Below are positions 6,213 through 13,529 of a stretch of DNA of 30,657 nucleotides, in pieces (position 1 is the stretch's first letter; the number at the start of each line of letters is the position of its first letter). Both the position numbers and the translations under genes were made by a program. Location: assembly GCA_934661375.1 (NCBI GenBank), contig CAKUJH010000038.1:1-30657 (forward strand), given 5' to 3'. Under the pieces are notes generated by a model. The model ran no database searches. It had not been told where the DNA came from and was given only the letters and a program-made list of their open reading frames with translations. Source of the DNA: an uncultured Victivallales bacterium (GTDB taxonomy: Bacteria; Verrucomicrobiota; Lentisphaeria; Victivallales; UBA1829).

Positions 6213-8090
6213 ATGAAAAAGTGTGTGTTGAGCGCATTCATGGCAGTATGTGCATGCGGATGTTTTGCGCAGAACCTGATTGTCAATGGAGATTTCACCA
6301 AAGTGACCCATACGGCACTCTATCCGGAATGCCGGCCCAACGGCGGAAAGGTTTCTCTGTTCACGGAAGAATTGACCTGGAACAAATGCGGCAAACTGGA
6401 AGTTGACAAAATCATAACGAAGAAAGACGGCAAAGAAGTTGTCAATGCCGGAGTGTGGATCGGCGGAAACGTCAGCAGGAACGGCGGCTTCACCGTGAAA
6501 CCCGACACGACCTACCGTTTTTCCATTGAAATCAAAGGCAATGCTGCGTCCGCGCGGATTGCGGCGATGGAATGGACGACTGATGCAATGTGGACAGGCG
6601 TCACCACGCTGAAATCCACGGTCGGCGAAATCAAAGTGCAGAAAGACTGGACGGTTTACAAAGGAACATTCAAAACGGATGCAAAAGCCAAACGCGCCGC
6701 GCTGTTCCTTCAGCTCTGGTGGGATACGCAGTACGGTCCGCAGAGATACAAAGTCGGCGATTACATTCTGTTTGACAACGTGAAGGTGGAAGAGGAAAAG
6801 AACACGCTTGATGCTCCGGCAACTGCTCCGCAGGCGGAAATCAAAGTGAAAACGGTCAAAGCCGCAGCGACGGCAATGGCCGCACAGTCTCCGGCAATCG
6901 ACGGACGGCTGGACGAGGCTGTCTGGGCAGATGCGCCGGAATACCGGGATTTCATTCAGCTTAAAAAAAAAGTACCTGCATCAGCTGAAACCTGCGTGAA
7001 ACTGCTGGCAGACCGGGAAAACCTCTATATCGGAGTGGTCTGCCGGGAGCCATTGCAGGTTCGGGACAATATCAAAGACAACGGCATGTCCATCTGGAAC
7101 GGAGATGTCGTTGAAATTTTTTTCGGTCCGAAAAACGGCGGACGCATTCTGAGTCAGTTCGCCATTGGCGCGGGCGGCGGGCGTTATGCCACCCGGGGGA
7201 AAGGCGAAATCCGCCGGTATGACCAATGGGAAGCCAAAACGGCTCGTACTGCGGACGGCTGGCAGGCGGAGATAAAAATTCCGTTTCGGGAACTGGGTTG
7301 GAATGAGCCGGTCGTGAACGGCGATTCCATCGCGTTCAATGTCTGCCGTCAGCGCAAACAGGCAGGAGAACTTCTTACCTGGTCGCCGGTTCGGGAATCA
7401 TTTCATGAAGTGGCGAATTTCGGTACGCTCATATTGAACGACTATGCGGCAGGACTACAGAAAAAATACGGAATGAATCTGGCGAAAGCGGATCGTGCGG
7501 AATACGAACGTCAAGCAGCCGAAGCCGAAGCGCGTCTGCTCAAAGCCAAATACGAACGCAATGCCCGGAGAAAATTCGCTGCCGCTCCTGTTCCCGTCAC
7601 GGCGGATTACGCGATTCCCTTCATCCCGGAGGAAATCTTTTCGCCGGCAACGGAAATTCAGCTGTCCGCGGCAGTCAACGAATTGAAGCCGCTGCCGCTG
7701 GCAATTGCCAATCTGACCAATAAAACAGCGGAATACCGGGTCATTCTGGAAACCTGCGAATCGTATAACGGCAAGTACGGACTGAAAGATTTTCCCTCGG
7801 GTCAGATCACATTCCGGCAGGCGGTCCGGTTCAAGGACAGCGACAAGGATACGGACAGTCTGCGTCTGGATCCGCTGCCGCGCATGAACGAAGCCTGCAC
7901 CATTACCATTCCGCCGAAGGAAGCGGGACTGGTCTGGTTTGATTTCAACACGGCGGACGTCAAGCCGGGCTGTTACGAGGGGCGCATCCGCATCATTCCG
8001 CTCAGCGAACCGGCAAAATGGGGAGTGTCAATGGCGGTTTCCACAACCGGAAATACACGGGTGAAATGCTGGATATTCCGGTCCGTCTGA
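6213..8090 (+). CDS. Secreted carbohydrate-binding / GH123-like glycosidase, N-terminal part (frameshifted)
   Basis: The first 603 residues, to about 8021, belong to the protein; the final 22 codons to 8090 are out of frame. A signal peptide spans residues 1-20 (lysines, hydrophobic core, CFA-Q cleavage). NLIVNGDF opens a CBM4/9-like beta-sandwich at about residues 21-190. Residues about 215-400 resemble a CBM9/DOMON-like domain (AIDGRLDEAVWADAPE start, WNGDVVEIFF, TADGWQAEIKIPFRELGW end). A beta-rich domain preceding the catalytic part follows. At about 8018 the frame must shift by -1 to continue into the 8018-9157 frame. The gene follows the pseudopilin by 37 nt and has a good AAAGGAAAG ribosome binding site. 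The full protein would be about 981 residues, exported, and probably acts on a glycan. Confidence 0.8.
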   Translation: MKKCVLSAFMAVCACGCFAQNLIVNGDFTKVTHTALYPECRPNGGKVSLFTEELTWNKCGKLEVDKIITKKDGKEVVNAGVWIGGNVSRNGGFTVKPDTTYRFSIEIKGNAASARIAAMEWTTDAMWTGVTTLKSTVGEIKVQKDWTVYKGTFKTDAKAKRAALFLQLWWDTQYGPQRYKVGDYILFDNVKVEEEKNTLDAPATAPQAEIKVKTVKAAATAMAAQSPAIDGRLDEAVWADAPEYRDFIQLKKKVPASAETCVKLLADRENLYIGVVCREPLQVRDNIKDNGMSIWNGDVVEIFFGPKNGGRILSQFAIGAGGGRYATRGKGEIRRYDQWEAKTARTADGWQAEIKIPFRELGWNEPVVNGDSIAFNVCRQRKQAGELLTWSPVRESFHEVANFGTLILNDYAAGLQKKYGMNLAKADRAEYERQAAEAEARLLKAKYERNARRKFAAAPVPVTADYAIPFIPEEIFSPATEIQLSAAVNELKPLPLAIANLTNKTAEYRVILETCESYNGKYGLKDFPSGQITFRQAVRFKDSDKDTDSLRLDPLPRMNEACTITIPPKEAGLVWFDFNTADVKPGCYEGRIRIIPLSEPAKWGVSMAVSTTGNTRVKCWIFRSV

Positions 8091-9157
8091 ACGTCCGGAA
8101 CATTGTTCTTGCCAAACAGCCTGCCGTTCCGTTGGGGTTCTTTCAGAATGCGGAAAACGAGCAGATGTTCCGTCTGATGCAGGAAGCCGGAGCTTCTGAT
8201 TTCGGACTGAGTCCCTGGGATTTCATGTTCGGTCTGGACAAGGCGGGCAGCATTGATCCGTCTTCGTATAAAAAAAAGACACTGGCGGCTGTGGAAAATA
8301 TCCGGAAACATTTGGAATGGGGAAAGAAATACGGAGTGCATCCGACTTTTTTCATCGGTTTTTCCGGATACCGCACTTTTCAGCAGCTTTACGGGACAAA
8401 AAACAATCCTGAAAAGAACCGGAAACTCTGGCCGCAGTGGGTGGCGGCAGTCAAAAAACTGATGAACGACAACGGCGTTCCCGATACCGATTATGCCATT
8501 GAGACATGGGACGAACCGGATCCGAAACTGTTCGATGAATTGATTGCATCCCACGAAGCGGCAAAGAAAGCCGCGCCGTCGGTCCGTCTGCTGATAACCC
8601 TGGGGGCGCATATCATGTCCGCCGCCGATATGGAAAAACTTGCCCCGTATACGGATGCCTGGATCCTCTGGAGCAGCGGTTATTTCGAACGTCCGGAACA
8701 TCTGGCGTTCGTCCGGAAGACTCTGGCGCAGGGGAAAAAGATCAGTCATTATACCTGTTCGACCTCCATGCGGGTTCATCTGGACCGCAATTACCGCAAA
8801 CACGCGTGGACAGCCGCGTTTTACGGATTGAGCGCAAATCACATGTACTGGTTCAGCGACTGCATGGGCGGATACGGTGCTTCCGACTGGAAAATCGCCA
8901 TGGAAGGCGGATTGACTTACCGGTCGTTCGACACGTTCATTCCGTCCATCCGCTACATGGCTCTGCGGGAAGGAATCACGGACGTCAAGTATCTGGCGAA
9001 ACTCCGCGAAGCCGGCAAAGGTTCGCCCGAAGTTGAAAAATTTCTGAAAGAAGCACTTCAACGGGTCTTCGCGGATTTCGCCCATGACCCCGCCATGGCG
9101 GATAAAGTCCGCGAGGAAGCGGCTCGGCTCATTCTCAAAATGCAGGACAGAAAATGA
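8018..9157 (+). CDS. GH123-like / DUF4091-type catalytic part (continuation of the 6213 gene)
   Basis: 379 codons in the frame -1 to the preceding part, starting with GSVNGGF and a KYTGEMLDIPVRLNV segment that naturally continues the upstream domain. The central region reads as a TIM barrel with TWDEP, where the Asp-Glu pair (8510-8515) fits the substrate-assisted catalytic pair of GH123 N-acetylgalactosaminidases. The end (FIPSIRYMALREGITDVKYLAKLRE) is typical of a DUF4091 module. The ATG at 8018 lacks a ribosome binding site, so this is best read as the second half of one gene broken by a one-base indel in an A4-T-G4 run, either a sequencing/assembly error or a true mutation. Its stop overlaps the GH20 start by 4 nt. 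Family assignment is moderate. Confidence 0.75.
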   Translation: MGSVNGGFHNRKYTGEMLDIPVRLNVRNIVLAKQPAVPLGFFQNAENEQMFRLMQEAGASDFGLSPWDFMFGLDKAGSIDPSSYKKKTLAAVENIRKHLEWGKKYGVHPTFFIGFSGYRTFQQLYGTKNNPEKNRKLWPQWVAAVKKLMNDNGVPDTDYAIETWDEPDPKLFDELIASHEAAKKAAPSVRLLITLGAHIMSAADMEKLAPYTDAWILWSSGYFERPEHLAFVRKTLAQGKKISHYTCSTSMRVHLDRNYRKHAWTAAFYGLSANHMYWFSDCMGGYGASDWKIAMEGGLTYRSFDTFIPSIRYMALREGITDVKYLAKLREAGKGSPEVEKFLKEALQRVFADFAHDPAMADKVREEAARLILKMQDRK

Positions 9158-10536
9158 ATATACGCTGTCTCCATTTCGATATGAAGGCGATGATCCCGAA
9201 AGCGGAATTTCTGCCTTGTCTTCTGGAAAACATCGCCCAATGCGGATACAATGCGCTGCTGCTGGAACTGGAAGACAAATTCCCGTTCCGGTGCTGTCCG
9301 GAGGCGGTTCACCCCGCGGCTTACCGGCGGGAAGATTTCCGGGAAATGAACCGGATCTGCCGGAAACTGGGAATCACGGTCATTCCGCTGCTGCAGAGCG
9401 TCGGACATCTGGACTATCTGCTCAAACATCCGCAGTACCGTTTTCTGCGCGAAGACAACAGCGTTTATCAATGGTGTCTTTCCGATTCCCGCAGCTGGGA
9501 AATCTGGCGGGCAATGGCGGAAGAACTTCTGGAAGTGTTTCCAGACTGCACGTATTTTCATATCGGAGCGGACGAAGCGGAAATGCCCGGAGAGTGTCCG
9601 CGCTGTGCCGGAAAAGATTGTTTTCAGCTGTACTGCGGCCGGGTGGAAGCGTGCGCGGACTGGGTTTTGTCGCACGGCAGGAAACCGGTGATGTGGGATG
9701 ACGTCTTCCGGAATCATGAACTGGAAATACAGCAGAGTCTGCTGGAAAAAGTCATCCCGTGCGTCTGGCTGTACCGCGAAATGAATGCCCCGCTGATCCG
9801 GAAATATGCCTCGCTCGGCATTGAATTCTGGGGAGCGTCCTGCATTCAGGCGAATTACCGTTACCGCGGCATGGGTCCGCAGGAACCCAAGCAGCGCAAT
9901 GTGGATGACTGGGCAGATATTCAGGCGGTTACGCCGCAGCTTACCGGACACATCGGCACCATCTGGGGACGCATACAGTCCATGTCGCCGCAGGAATCGA
10001 ATCTGCCGCAGTCCATGTACATGATTGCGTATCAGGGCGAAACCCTGCTGCACGGGAAAATCGCCGACCGGTCCGCCTTCAACCGGCGGTTCGCCGAACA
10101 GTTTTTCGGTCTGCCGCAGATGGACATGGACCGGATCGTTTCCGGATTCTGCAATGACCCGGACAGGGTGAAGGCGGAACTGGAAAAATGGCTGGATCAG
10201 CCTTGCCGCAATGCCGATATTCTCCGGATCTGGCACATGTTCAACGAAGTGGATGTGCTGTACCGTTATATCGACATGTGTTTCAGTTCCAACGACGCCC
10301 TGCTCAGCCGTTACCGTCAGAACCGGGCGTCGGACAAAATGATCCGCAACTGGCGCGACGGCGTCCGGATCACGGAGGAACGCACTGCCGAACTCTGCGG
10401 GAGAATCGATGAAGTGCTGGGGCGGTATTTCCCTTCCGTGCAGCTGGCGGAATACAAAGATGAGCGGTTCACCTCCATGCTGGAACAGAACCGCCGCTGG
10501 GGAAAACTGCTGGCGGAAACGCGGCAGGATTTCTGA
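9154..10536 (+). CDS. Glycoside hydrolase family 20 beta-N-acetylhexosaminidase-like protein
   Basis: 460 residues. A TIM-barrel protein with HIGADEAE at residues 136-143; D140-E141 correspond to the Asp-Glu catalytic pair of GH20 enzymes (classical HxGGDE). Upstream blocks typical of the family include ITVIPLLQSVGHLDYLLKHP and a PVMWDDVF strand at about residue 185. It probably removes terminal GlcNAc or GalNAc from oligosaccharides. No signal peptide is visible, so it likely works in the cytoplasm on imported fragments. The extra N-terminal GH20 domain of larger family members is absent; a roughly 150-residue helical C-terminal region is present. The ATG overlaps the preceding stop (ATGA), so translation is coupled. 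The pairing with a GH123-like enzyme points to amino-sugar glycans. Confidence 0.85.
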   Translation: MNIRCLHFDMKAMIPKAEFLPCLLENIAQCGYNALLLELEDKFPFRCCPEAVHPAAYRREDFREMNRICRKLGITVIPLLQSVGHLDYLLKHPQYRFLREDNSVYQWCLSDSRSWEIWRAMAEELLEVFPDCTYFHIGADEAEMPGECPRCAGKDCFQLYCGRVEACADWVLSHGRKPVMWDDVFRNHELEIQQSLLEKVIPCVWLYREMNAPLIRKYASLGIEFWGASCIQANYRYRGMGPQEPKQRNVDDWADIQAVTPQLTGHIGTIWGRIQSMSPQESNLPQSMYMIAYQGETLLHGKIADRSAFNRRFAEQFFGLPQMDMDRIVSGFCNDPDRVKAELEKWLDQPCRNADILRIWHMFNEVDVLYRYIDMCFSSNDALLSRYRQNRASDKMIRNWRDGVRITEERTAELCGRIDEVLGRYFPSVQLAEYKDERFTSMLEQNRRWGKLLAETRQDF

Positions 10537-10606
10537 ACTGCCGGAAACAAATATGACGTTTTTTCTTTTCGGAACAGACCGCCATGCAGTTTCCCGTGCC
10601 GGCTGA

Positions 10607-12499
10607 TTACAGCGGGATCATGCGCAGCTCGTGTGCGGCAAGCGTTCCGCTTTTTTCACCGTACTTCCAGCGTTGTTCCTGTTCCGTGTAATTGGCGAGG
10701 AACAGAGCTTTTCCGCCTTGCGGCGACTGCCAGACACTGTGCAGGACAGACGGCTGAATGCTTTCGATCCGTTTGTCTTCCGCCGGTTTCGTGAAAATCA
10801 TGCGTCCATGGAACAACACGGTGTGTTCCGCGCATTCGAACCCTTCCGGGGAGAGCATGGCGCCGTCGAACAGAAATTCTTTGTGTCTGCGGTAGAAATC
10901 CGCCGCATACAGAATGACGCGCCGGGCTTCCGCCAGTTCCGGATTGGTCAGCACGGACTCCAGAAATTCGCAGACGGTCGGCTGGGTTCCGTACACAAAA
11001 CAACGGTACAGTTCAATGTAGAACTGTTCGGGATAGAGCCGGTGCCACGGCTGTTCTTCCTGCCAGCGGTCGGCGGCGGGCCACATGACGTCCCAGGGCG
11101 GAATGCCGGTCGGCGACGCATACCCGCCGAACAGGGCGCATTCCCCATGGTAAACCGCGGGAAAGAATGGAACCGGAATCATCCATGCCTTGCCCTGATG
11201 CTCTCCGGAAATCGTGTTGCAGACGGTTATGCCGTCCAGCACATCCAGATAATTTTCGCCGCAGCCTTCCGAAAGCAGCGGGTAACCGAGATTTTCTTCG
11301 TGCAGACGTTTCAGCAGGGCGCGGTATCCGTACACCATGGTCTGGGCGTCGCCCCGGTGATGCCGGTGCAGCGGATTGTAACAGTGATAGACCCCCATGT
11401 TGCTGATCATGTCCAGATACTGCCCGTCCAGTCCGCTGTCATGCAGAGTCCGGACCAGACGCGAAAGCCGGTCCTGAAATTTCGGGGCTTCGCCGCACAT
11501 ATAGCCAAGCCGGTGATGATTATAGCGGTTGAACGCGTGATTGACCGGTTCGCCCTGGGCATTCATCATGACGGATTCCGTGCCGCCCTGCTGCCAGCTT
11601 TCGCCGTCCATATCCCAGCAGAAACCGTTGATATATACTTGTACATAAATGTTGTTTTTATGAAGAATCCGGACGGTTTTCCGGAATGCTTCTTCGCCTT
11701 CGCGCGGCGGCCAGAAATCCGGATAACCTGTGTCATAAGGGTTGCTGTGCCACCAATACCAGTTGAGGGCGATTTTCAATTCCGGATTCGCCTGATGCAG
11801 CGCCAGAACCGGCGGGATCACATCTGCGATCCTGCCCCGGTTCCAGACCCATAAGTCAATGTCGCGCAACGGATTTTCGGATGTCCGCTTCGGATACAGC
11901 GGATGTTTTTTCCGCCAGGAGCGGTAAATCATTGCCGCATCGAACCAGCGTCCGGAAAAGGGGCCGTACGCCGCGTCATACGCATCAATGGATTGATGAA
12001 CCGGATGACACATCCGGACGGTGATCCGGCTGCGGTCCGGATTGAAATCATACCGGGCGCAGGTCATGCGGAAGGTGCGGCGGCGCGTATCAAAATAAAA
12101 TCCTTCGTTCTTGCCGGTCAGCGCAAAAACCGGAACTCCGATCAGCTGCACTTTGTCGGAATCCTGACAGCGGGCAGTGCTGTTGCGGAGGATGAAGCCG
12201 GTGTCGGCTCCCGCATACAGCAGATCAACCGTCGAATCGAAAGTCAGTTCCGCCACCGGATAGTGAAGCTCTTCCACGCGTCCGTTGCCTCCGGAAAAAC
12301 GGATTTGACCGGCAGTCAAAGTTCCTTCTTTTCCTTCGGTCAGCCGGATTTCAAAATCCCCGCCCAGCTCCGCGTGTCCGCGCCAGCATTCCGTATTGCC
12401 GCGCTGTTCATGAGAAAACATGTCTTCCGGGTGAACCAATTGTTCCTTGCCTTCGGCGTCCCGGTACTGTGCATTCCAGCTGATGTTCAGCAGTTCCAT
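10607..12499 (-). CDS. DUF6259-like glycoside hydrolase
   Basis: 630 residues. An N-terminal beta-rich domain (about 1-200) precedes a TIM-barrel-like region. That region contains NWYWWHSNPYDTGYPDFWPP, YVQVYINGFCWD and GLDGQYLDMISNMG, where D363 may be the nucleophile, and LLSEGCGE, where E411 is a possible acid/base. A small beta domain ends the protein. The layout resembles DUF6259-type proteins common in Lentisphaerota and related phyla; exact substrate and mechanism are unknown. No signal peptide is seen. It lies downstream of an IclR regulator and overlaps its 3' end by 13 nt, with AAGGA before the ATG at 12499, so the two are one operon. The family name is from memory of the pattern; the glycosidase character is more certain than the family. 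Confidence 0.75.
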   Translation of the reverse strand: MELLNISWNAQYRDAEGKEQLVHPEDMFSHEQRGNTECWRGHAELGGDFEIRLTEGKEGTLTAGQIRFSGGNGRVEELHYPVAELTFDSTVDLLYAGADTGFILRNSTARCQDSDKVQLIGVPVFALTGKNEGFYFDTRRRTFRMTCARYDFNPDRSRITVRMCHPVHQSIDAYDAAYGPFSGRWFDAAMIYRSWRKKHPLYPKRTSENPLRDIDLWVWNRGRIADVIPPVLALHQANPELKIALNWYWWHSNPYDTGYPDFWPPREGEEAFRKTVRILHKNNIYVQVYINGFCWDMDGESWQQGGTESVMMNAQGEPVNHAFNRYNHHRLGYMCGEAPKFQDRLSRLVRTLHDSGLDGQYLDMISNMGVYHCYNPLHRHHRGDAQTMVYGYRALLKRLHEENLGYPLLSEGCGENYLDVLDGITVCNTISGEHQGKAWMIPVPFFPAVYHGECALFGGYASPTGIPPWDVMWPAADRWQEEQPWHRLYPEQFYIELYRCFVYGTQPTVCEFLESVLTNPELAEARRVILYAADFYRRHKEFLFDGAMLSPEGFECAEHTVLFHGRMIFTKPAEDKRIESIQPSVLHSVWQSPQGGKALFLANYTEQEQRWKYGEKSGTLAAHELRMIPL

Positions 12500-13287
12500 G
12501 AGTCTGTTCCTTTCAGTTTTTCGGAATAATGATGCAGGACAGCCGTTTCCTGAATTACTTTCAGCATGTCTGCGAGATGTCCCGGTGCGGCGTCCTCTTC
12601 CAGGCAGGACGCCCCGACGGCTCCGAGCAAAACGCCGGACGGAGAAAACAGCGGAATGGCCACAGCGCCGGTGATTTCGCCGGATGTGTTCTGGATCCGC
12701 ATCGTTACCCGGGAACGGCTGCGGATTTCTTCAAGATGCTTGTAAAAACGATACGGATCCCAGTCTTTTTCCAGCAGATTCGGCGTGCCGTGTTCCAGAT
12801 GCCGCTCAATGGTTTTCATCCAGAATTTTTCATCATGGAATGCCGTGAGAACCCGTCCGGATGCGGTAAACAGCGGATCATCCCAGACTCTCCGGAGAAA
12901 CTGACTGTTGTATTTTCCGGGAGAATCCGGCATAAGCATGGCGGTTTCCACGCGTCCGCCGCTCTGCATGGAGACGCTGACGTGGTCATTGTGAAGCCGC
13001 CGGGCGATTTCCAGCAGCATGGGACGCACCAGCTGCGGCAGTTCGGTACGGACATCCCATTTCTGTGCCATCAGGCCCAGGGTGCTGCCGATCTGATAGA
13101 ATCCGTTGTTTCCGGTGATGAATCCGCGCGCCATCAAGGTTTTTACAATATTATATGCCGTAGCGTTGTTCAAGCCTGCGGCGGCGGCCAGTTCCGCAAT
13201 GGTCCGGCTGTTTCCCGACGCGACGATCTGAAGAATATCCAGCGCACGGTCGATACACTGGATCCGTTTGAATTTCGGCTGATCCAT
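12487..13287 (-). CDS. IclR-family transcriptional regulator
   Basis: 266 residues from the ATG at 13287; an in-frame TTG at 13320 sits inside the palindromic operator and is less likely. Residues about 8-70 form the IclR winged helix (ALDILQIVASGNSRTIAELAAAAGLNNATAYNIVKTL split over helices). The C-terminal effector domain carries LFTASGRVLTAF, IRSRSRVTMRI, ITGAVAIPLFSPSGVLLGAVGAS. IclR proteins bind small carboxylates or sugar derivatives and often control adjacent catabolic genes and themselves. Here the gene is followed by a glycosidase with 13-nt overlap. A perfect 11-bp inverted repeat covers the -10 element, so autoregulation of the two-gene operon is likely. The effector is unknown. 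Confidence 0.9.
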   Translation of the reverse strand: MDQPKFKRIQCIDRALDILQIVASGNSRTIAELAAAAGLNNATAYNIVKTLMARGFITGNNGFYQIGSTLGLMAQKWDVRTELPQLVRPMLLEIARRLHNDHVSVSMQSGGRVETAMLMPDSPGKYNSQFLRRVWDDPLFTASGRVLTAFHDEKFWMKTIERHLEHGTPNLLEKDWDPYRFYKHLEEIRSRSRVTMRIQNTSGEITGAVAIPLFSPSGVLLGAVGASCLEEDAAPGHLADMLKVIQETAVLHHYSEKLKGTDSWNC

Positions 13288-13301
13288 CTTTATTATTTCC
13301 C

Positions 13302-13331
13302 TTATATTGTAAATATTCAATTACAATATAA
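13302..13331. promoter_or_regulatory. Palindromic operator upstream of the IclR gene
   Basis: TTATATTGTAA (13302-13312) and TTACAATATAA (13321-13331) are perfect 11-bp arms around an 8-nt spacer. It lies 15 nt upstream of the IclR start and overlaps the predicted -10, the position expected for an autorepression site. Confidence 0.7.
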
Positions 13332-13352
13332 TTTAGAATGATATTTTTTCAA
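13325..13352 (-). promoter_or_regulatory. Promoter of the IclR-glycosidase operon
   Basis: On the minus strand: TTGAAA (13352-13347), a 16-nt spacer, and TATATT (13330-13325). The -10 sits inside the right arm of the palindrome at 13321-13331. Confidence 0.55.
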
Positions 13353-13435
13353 GTCCGGACGGGAATAAAAACGAAAAAACATTTGACGGTGAAATTCTTT
13401 TTAACAAAAAACTAACAAAGTTTTCGGTTTATTCA

Positions 13436-13465
13436 TTGGAAAAATCCGCATTTGCATGTTAAATT
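13436..13465 (+). promoter_or_regulatory. Promoter of the calcium ATPase gene
   Basis: TTGGAA (13436-13441), an 18-nt spacer and an extended -10 TG-t-TAAATT (hexamer 13460-13465). Transcription would start after the alternative upstream start codon at 13452, supporting the start at 13530. Confidence 0.45.
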
Positions 13466-13529
13466 TATCAATCATTGCGTATCACTGCTCGTTTTGAAAA
13501 AAATTTATCGAGAAAGGGAGATTTCATTC

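Noticed and set aside
8000..8030. Programmed -1 ribosomal frameshift joining the two GH123-like frames
   Set aside because: The zero-frame codons GCA AAA TGG GGA do not make an X-XXY-YYZ slippery heptamer; a simple indel explains it better.
10537..10606. Terminator between the convergent GH20 and DUF6259-like genes
   Set aside because: Possible arms (GCCGG..GAAAC with GTTTCCGGC) need a large bulge and lack a clear T-run after the stem.
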